This document shows positions 5,951-9,291 of a stretch of 9,291 nt of DNA, one piece after another. The stretch's first letter is position 1; each line of letters begins with the position of its first letter. Source of the stretch: DATDPY01 sp964395765 (GTDB taxonomy: Bacteria > Bacteroidota > Bacteroidia > Cytophagales > Cyclobacteriaceae); assembly GCA_964395765.1 (NCBI GenBank), contig CAYNCU010000171.1:1-9291 (forward strand), in the 5' to 3' direction. Under the pieces are notes generated by a model, which was given only the letters and a program-made list of their open reading frames with translations, searched no databases and was not told where the DNA came from. The position numbers and the translations under genes are program-made.

Positions 5951-7843
5951 TTACCGGTTAAAATTGTAATTCAATAAAACACCGAAATTTCTTCGTGGCA
6001 TGGCCCTCAGGTTCATCACCTGGTAATCGGCATTGGTAAGATTCCGGATACTTATGTAAATCGCAAGCGTGCCCCCGAATAGATTTAAATCCCTGCCAAT
6101 ATCCATATTGATTATTTCATAGGCAGGCAGAAAATTGGAATCATCCGCGGTAAGATACCGCAACCCGGTATAATTATAATCAATACCCGTCTTCCAGCCG
6201 CGATACATCAAATTCAATGATGCTCTTCCGTTGTTCACAGGCGTATAGGCTAATTGTTTTCCGTATTCGCCGTTGCTTGAACCCGACTTGCTTTTATCAA
6301 TGGTTTTCGAATAAGAATAAGATATCATTACTTCGGAGGTAATTTCCCCGATCGGTTTATGCACATGGTAATTCACTTCCACACCCTTCCCCTGAACCCC
6401 TTTAACATTTGCAGGAGACCAGAAATCAGTGCCGGGAACCCAGAGGATCCAGTTATTCACCTCCATATAATACACCTGCAGGCTTCCCCCCATCCTGTAA
6501 TCCCTGAAGAGGTAATCTCCTGAGATCCCCGTTTCGGCGGTTTTACCATTTTCAGGTTTCAGATCAGGATTTCCCCCGGGTTGCCAGAAACGATCGTTAA
6601 AGGTTGGGATCCGGTAACTCCTCGATAACTGAAAGTTCCAGTGAAGTTCTGCATGCGGTTTACGAACCAGTAAAAGGTCGGTTCCCAACGATGGTGCAAA
6701 TGGCGTATAGGAGGCTGTTACCAGTTGTTGACTCGCGTTCAAGCTGATATTCAAGTACGGTGTTACCTCCCATTCCAGGCCGCTGAACAAGTCCAGACGG
6801 TCTTCCTTGATTTTTGTAACATAGGTATCGGCAGTGGCGGTAAGGTGATCATACTTGCCCCCCGCACGAAAAGTGAACGGGCCTAATTTTCTGTTTGCTT
6901 CTGCGCCGGCAATCCATTGGCCGGAAACTGTCTTGTCATACCCGTCAAAAAGATAGTAATCCCCGAGGTATCCTAATTTGATATCAGCGTTAATACCATG
7001 ATGATCGATAATATAATCCCCTGAAATTCGAAGATCTTTCTGTTCCAGATTGTCATGGTTGTTATGATCGGACATGACAGGCTGCAGCTGGCGCAAACTA
7101 TGGTCATACCAGCCTGTGATTTTTACCTGTTGCCCTTTCCCTGTTTTAAAATAAAAGTCCTGAATTAATCCTTCTTTCCTTATAGCAGCATTTTCCTGTT
7201 TTTCAACAGGCTGGCCCTGCCTTGTTATATTCCGGAAAGCAAAGTGGTTAGGATTATGGTCGAAATAAATTCTTGTTTTCAATCCGGCCGAACCGTTTCC
7301 TGTACGAACGCCAAGAGAAGAAAAAGACCGGCCAAAATCCGAATATTCCTCGGAAAATTGTATTCCCAGGCCTTTATTCCAATCCGGAATCGTGGAGAGC
7401 AGGATGCTTCCGCCAATAGCGTCGGTTCCATACAGTGAACTGGCCGCACCATATTGTACATCAATTCGGTCAGTCGCAAAAACCGGTAGAAGGGAGAAGT
7501 CGGTCTGCCCCAGTGTCGGCTGATTAAGCTCGAGTCCGTTCCATAACACGGCGGTGTGCGAGGGGCCGGTTCCCCTGAAGGAAATGGTGGACGTCATACC
7601 ATTGCCGTAGGCCCTGAAAAAAACCGGGGTCTTCCGGCTCAGGTATTCGGCAACGCTGAGTTGTGGATAAGATTCCAGCGAAGAGGAGTCAAAGGAAATG
7701 ATCTTATATCCAGTTGAAAATTTATTAATTGGCAGGCCGTAAACAACCACATCATTTAAAAGGACCGTATCCGGGCCAAAATCCTGCCCGGCTACAGCAT
7801 AGGGCAGAAATAATAGCATAAAAAATCCCAAACTGCGGTACAT
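5951..7843 (-). CDS. btuB: TonB-dependent outer-membrane receptor, BtuB type (cobalamin)
   Basis: The 630-residue receptor is close in size to E. coli BtuB. It begins with a signal peptide (hydrophobic 5-18, cleavage near AVAG-QD), followed by a TonB-box-like DVVVYG (31-36). The plug domain spans about 42-150, with SFRGTGPSHTAVLWNGLELN (88-107) and VQYGAASSLYGTDAIGGSI (129-147); the rest is a 22-strand-type beta barrel. It lacks the N-terminal carboxypeptidase-like domain of SusC-type glycan receptors, as expected for vitamin and siderophore receptors. The substrate is assigned from context: a cobalamin riboswitch lies upstream on the same strand, and a BtuG-like lipoprotein gene begins 9 bp downstream, so the two form an operon. 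The ATG at 7843 is the only start giving a proper signal peptide. It has no strong Shine-Dalgarno, and an AT-rich hairpin lies 11 nt upstream. It would import corrinoids using TonB energy; the exact form (cobalamin, cobinamide or analogue) cannot be read from the sequence. Confidence 0.92.
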   Translation of the reverse strand: MYRSLGFFMLLFLPYAVAGQDFGPDTVLLNDVVVYGLPINKFSTGYKIISFDSSSLESYPQLSVAEYLSRKTPVFFRAYGNGMTSTISFRGTGPSHTAVLWNGLELNQPTLGQTDFSLLPVFATDRIDVQYGAASSLYGTDAIGGSILLSTIPDWNKGLGIQFSEEYSDFGRSFSSLGVRTGNGSAGLKTRIYFDHNPNHFAFRNITRQGQPVEKQENAAIRKEGLIQDFYFKTGKGQQVKITGWYDHSLRQLQPVMSDHNNHDNLEQKDLRISGDYIIDHHGINADIKLGYLGDYYLFDGYDKTVSGQWIAGAEANRKLGPFTFRAGGKYDHLTATADTYVTKIKEDRLDLFSGLEWEVTPYLNISLNASQQLVTASYTPFAPSLGTDLLLVRKPHAELHWNFQLSRSYRIPTFNDRFWQPGGNPDLKPENGKTAETGISGDYLFRDYRMGGSLQVYYMEVNNWILWVPGTDFWSPANVKGVQGKGVEVNYHVHKPIGEITSEVMISYSYSKTIDKSKSGSSNGEYGKQLAYTPVNNGRASLNLMYRGWKTGIDYNYTGLRYLTADDSNFLPAYEIINMDIGRDLNLFGGTLAIYISIRNLTNADYQVMNLRAMPRRNFGVLLNYNFNR

Positions 7844-7854
7844 GATGCTTAAGA

Positions 7855-7879
7855 ATTAAATTACATTCAATAATTTAAT
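7855..7879 (-). promoter_or_regulatory. Hairpin just upstream of btuB start (possible expression platform)
   Basis: ATTAAATTA (7855-7863) and TAATTTAAT (7871-7879) are perfect 9-bp complements with a 7-base loop. In the minus-strand mRNA the hairpin ends 11 nt before the btuB AUG. It covers the AU-rich region that Bacteroidota ribosomes usually use in place of a strong Shine-Dalgarno. It may be the translation-controlling part of the riboswitch leader; this is inferred from position. Confidence 0.45.
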
Positions 7880-7923
7880 CCAAAGCGATCGAGAAAATCC
7901 GAGATGGCTTAGATCAGCTTTTT

Positions 7924-7966
7924 ATCGTAAGTCTTCTCCGCTTTTCGCCCGAAAGCTTTGTACGAT
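7924..7966 (-). promoter_or_regulatory. Two-tier hairpin directly after the riboswitch
   Basis: ATCGTA (7924-7929) pairs with TACGAT (7961-7966), and inside it GCTTTTCG (7940-7947) pairs with CGAAAGC (7950-7956) with one bulged base. The structure begins five nucleotides after the riboswitch closing helix in the transcript. The transcript then reads A-rich (about 7919-7923), not U-rich, so it is not a standard intrinsic terminator. It may be a linker or part of the switching platform. Confidence 0.4.
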
Positions 7967-7971
7967 GAAAT

Positions 7972-8211
7972 GTTATGGCAGGTCTCCTGGCTTAACCGTA
8001 TCTTCCGGCCTTCCCATCATTCTGAATGATATGAGACATTACAGAATTGGACAGTGGCAAAGGGGTAGAAGAACAATAAATAAGGTTTTACAGTTGCGGG
8101 GACAGCTACGGAATTCCAAGTTATACCCGGTATTTTGAATAACCCGTACCGGACAAGGTCACCGTATTCCCTGTTAGTCCCTTATCACCGTGTGTGATCG
8201 GGAACCATAAC
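7972..8211 (-). promoter_or_regulatory. Cobalamin (adenosylcobalamin-type) riboswitch
   Basis: Read on the minus strand, the conserved blocks come in the right order. AACAGGGAATACGGTG lies at 8160-8175, GCTGTCCCCGCAACTGTAAA at 8087-8106 (the strongest signature of this class), and the B12 box AGCCAGGAGACCTGCC at 7977-7992. The closing helix P1 is a perfect 7-bp pair, GTTATGG (8205-8211) with CCATAAC (7972-7978), which fixes the ends at about 240 nt. It is in sense orientation to the btuB-type receptor gene, 128 bp before its ATG. Established role: corrinoid binding lowers expression of the downstream uptake genes. The ATP-less leader after it has hairpins but no intrinsic terminator, so translational control is more likely. 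Confidence 0.96.
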
Positions 8212-8215
8212 GCGT

Positions 8216-8246
8216 CAAAGATAGGGATTCGGTCCGAGGTAAAAAA
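8216..8246 (-). promoter_or_regulatory. Bacteroidota-type promoter for the riboswitch-btuB-btuG transcript
   Basis: On the minus strand, TATCTTTG (8216-8223) is a perfect match to the Bacteroidota -7 consensus TAnnTTTG. A T-run (8241-8248) lies where the -33 TTTG element is expected; TTTT at 8243-8246 gives a 19-bp spacer and a 3-of-4 match. Transcription would start around 8207-8212, almost exactly at the 5' strand of riboswitch helix P1 (8211), which independently supports both calls. Confidence 0.68.
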
Positions 8247-8270
8247 AATTAAATAATAATTTTTTATTCG

Positions 8271-8303
8271 TTGTTTATACATGCGAAAATCGAATACATT
8301 CGA
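8271..8303 (+). promoter_or_regulatory. Candidate btuF promoter with overlapping palindrome
   Basis: TTG (8271-8273) and TACATTCG (8295-8302, one mismatch to TAnnTTTG) are 21 bp apart, a plausible weak Bacteroidota promoter that would give a leader of roughly 30 nt. The -7 element overlaps a 14-bp palindrome, TCGAAT-AC-ATTCGA (8290-8303), a possible operator. No B12 box or other riboswitch motif is present on this strand, so this arm may be controlled differently from btuB. The palindrome is read directly; the roles are inferred. Confidence 0.35.
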
Positions 8304-8338
8304 AGGCAAGGATCCATAAGAGGAAAATTCCCGATTTC

Positions 8339-9291
8339 ATGCTGGTAAGGAAAATTATTTTTAAAATAAAAATTTCGATCCCCGTAATTTTTTTCGGAGC
8401 GTTGATGGTTTCATGCAACCATCATACAAAGGAAAAATCTGAATCCGGCAATACCGGTCTGGAAAGCAGCAGCCCGGTAACCGTTCAGTATGCAAAGCGA
8501 TTCAGCGTTAACAGGATCAACGGCTATACCGTGGTGAAGGTGAACACGCCCTATCCGGGATCGAATGCTCTCTTTACTTATATTCTGAAAGACTCTCTGA
8601 ATAACAAGCCAGTGCCCTTTATTCCCTCATCGGAAATCATTCAGGTTCCTGTAAAGAGCATCGTATGCTATTCTACCTCCTATCTTGCGGCCCTGCAAAT
8701 GCTGGGAGAATCCGGCAAGCTAACCGGCTTCCCGAACACGGACTATATCTATTCTCCGGTTTTCAGGAAAAGGGTACAGGAAGGGAAAATCACAGACCTG
8801 GGGCCTTCCAATGAAGTAAATTATGAAAGTCTTGTTGCCCTTAACCCCGGCCTGGTGATGGCCTTCAGCATGGGTAATGATCTGACTACCCTTAATAAGA
8901 TCATTAAAGCCGGCATACCGGTTGTTTTGAATGCCGACTATATGGAAGACAGTCCGCTGGGTCGTGCGGAATGGATTAAGTTCATGGCCCTTTTTTTTGA
9001 CCGTTCTGTCAGGGCTGATTCAATTTTCGACAGGATCAGGGAAAATTATAATACCATAAAACAAAAAGTTACAGGAATCATCCCCCGTCCTACTGTTCTC
9101 ACCGGAATAGTCTATGGGGATACGTGGTTTCTTCCCGGAGGGAAAAGTTATGCGGCCGCATTTTTCAGGGATGCCGGTGCCGACTACCTCAGGAATGGGG
9201 ATTCTTCAGCCAACCAGCTTCAGTTAAGTTTTGAAGCCGTCTACGAAAAGGCTGTCAATGTGGATTTCTGGGTGGGGACTGCAACCTATAA
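8339..9291 (+). CDS. btuF: ABC-transporter substrate-binding lipoprotein, BtuF-like (partial, runs off window)
   Basis: The frame is open from ATG 8339 to the window end: 317 codons plus two bases, with no stop. A basic n-region (LVRKIIFKIK), a hydrophobic stretch and the lipobox LMVSC (Cys26) mark a lipoprotein. The mature part fits the Fe3+-siderophore/cobalamin binding family (Peripla_BP_2, PF01497): VTVQYAKRFSV (47-57), VVKVNTPYPGS (65-75), SIVCYSTSYLAALQMLGESGKLTGF (107-131), ESLVALNPGLVMAF (163-176) and GDTWFLPGGKSYAAAFFRDAGADYL (260-284). Family proteins of this type are about 370-390 residues, so roughly 60 are missing. AGAGG (8319-8323) is a somewhat distant Shine-Dalgarno. Divergent placement from a cobalamin riboswitch and btuB points to corrinoid as ligand, delivered to a BtuCD-type permease probably encoded just beyond the window. 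Iron-siderophore binding is the alternative. Confidence 0.85.
   Translation, partial: MLVRKIIFKIKISIPVIFFGALMVSCNHHTKEKSESGNTGLESSSPVTVQYAKRFSVNRINGYTVVKVNTPYPGSNALFTYILKDSLNNKPVPFIPSSEIIQVPVKSIVCYSTSYLAALQMLGESGKLTGFPNTDYIYSPVFRKRVQEGKITDLGPSNEVNYESLVALNPGLVMAFSMGNDLTTLNKIIKAGIPVVLNADYMEDSPLGRAEWIKFMALFFDRSVRADSIFDRIRENYNTIKQKVTGIIPRPTVLTGIVYGDTWFLPGGKSYAAAFFRDAGADYLRNGDSSANQLQLSFEAVYEKAVNVDFWVGTATY

Noticed and set aside
7244..7479. Short open frames on both strands inside the receptor gene
   Set aside because: They are out-of-frame readings of the plug and early barrel region.
7924..7966. Intrinsic terminator after the riboswitch
   Set aside because: The stem is followed in the transcript by A residues, not U residues, so the required U-run is absent.
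8121..8309. 62-codon minus-strand open frame within the riboswitch region
   Set aside because: It lies mostly inside the conserved riboswitch core and spans the promoter, has no family resemblance, and its sequence is fully explained by RNA structure constraints.

Overview
The window looks like a metagenome-assembled contig from a member of the Bacteroidota. The evidence is a TonB-dependent receptor followed by a surface-type beta-propeller lipoprotein of the BtuG kind, three lipoprotein signal peptides, mostly weak Shine-Dalgarno sites, and a perfect Bacteroidota -7 promoter box (TAnnTTTG) in front of the riboswitch. A run of 10 Ns at 1738-1747 is a scaffold gap. No plasmid, phage, CRISPR or transposase gene is visible.

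Left part (1-2008): two minus-strand genes encode an OsmC-family thiol protein and, upstream of it, a small MTH1187-type thiamine-binding protein. An in-phase degenerate octamer repeat (555-641) lies between them and contains the stop codon of the thiamine-binding gene. Divergent from this pair is comB (2-phosphosulfolactate phosphatase family). It is split by the gap, but its two halves read as one 238-residue protein once a 16-bp duplicated overlap and a non-coding-like contig tip are removed.

Middle (2009-4849): a minus-strand lipoprotein of the glucose/sorbosone dehydrogenase propeller family and a divergent, exported Xaa-Pro aminopeptidase (M24B) with all five metal ligands. The convergent junctions at 1875-2008 and 4761-4849 carry possible hairpins.

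Right part (4850-9291): a vitamin B12 uptake locus. On the minus strand, a promoter with a perfect -7 box is followed within a few bases by a complete cobalamin riboswitch (7972-8211), a leader with two further hairpins, a BtuB-type TonB-dependent receptor and, 9 bp later, a BtuG-like propeller lipoprotein. On the plus strand, divergent from the riboswitch, is a BtuF-like ABC-transporter binding lipoprotein that runs off the window end. Together these would capture corrinoid at the surface (BtuG), move it through the outer membrane (BtuB) and hand it to an inner-membrane ABC transporter (BtuF). B12 would repress the btuB-btuG arm through the riboswitch.
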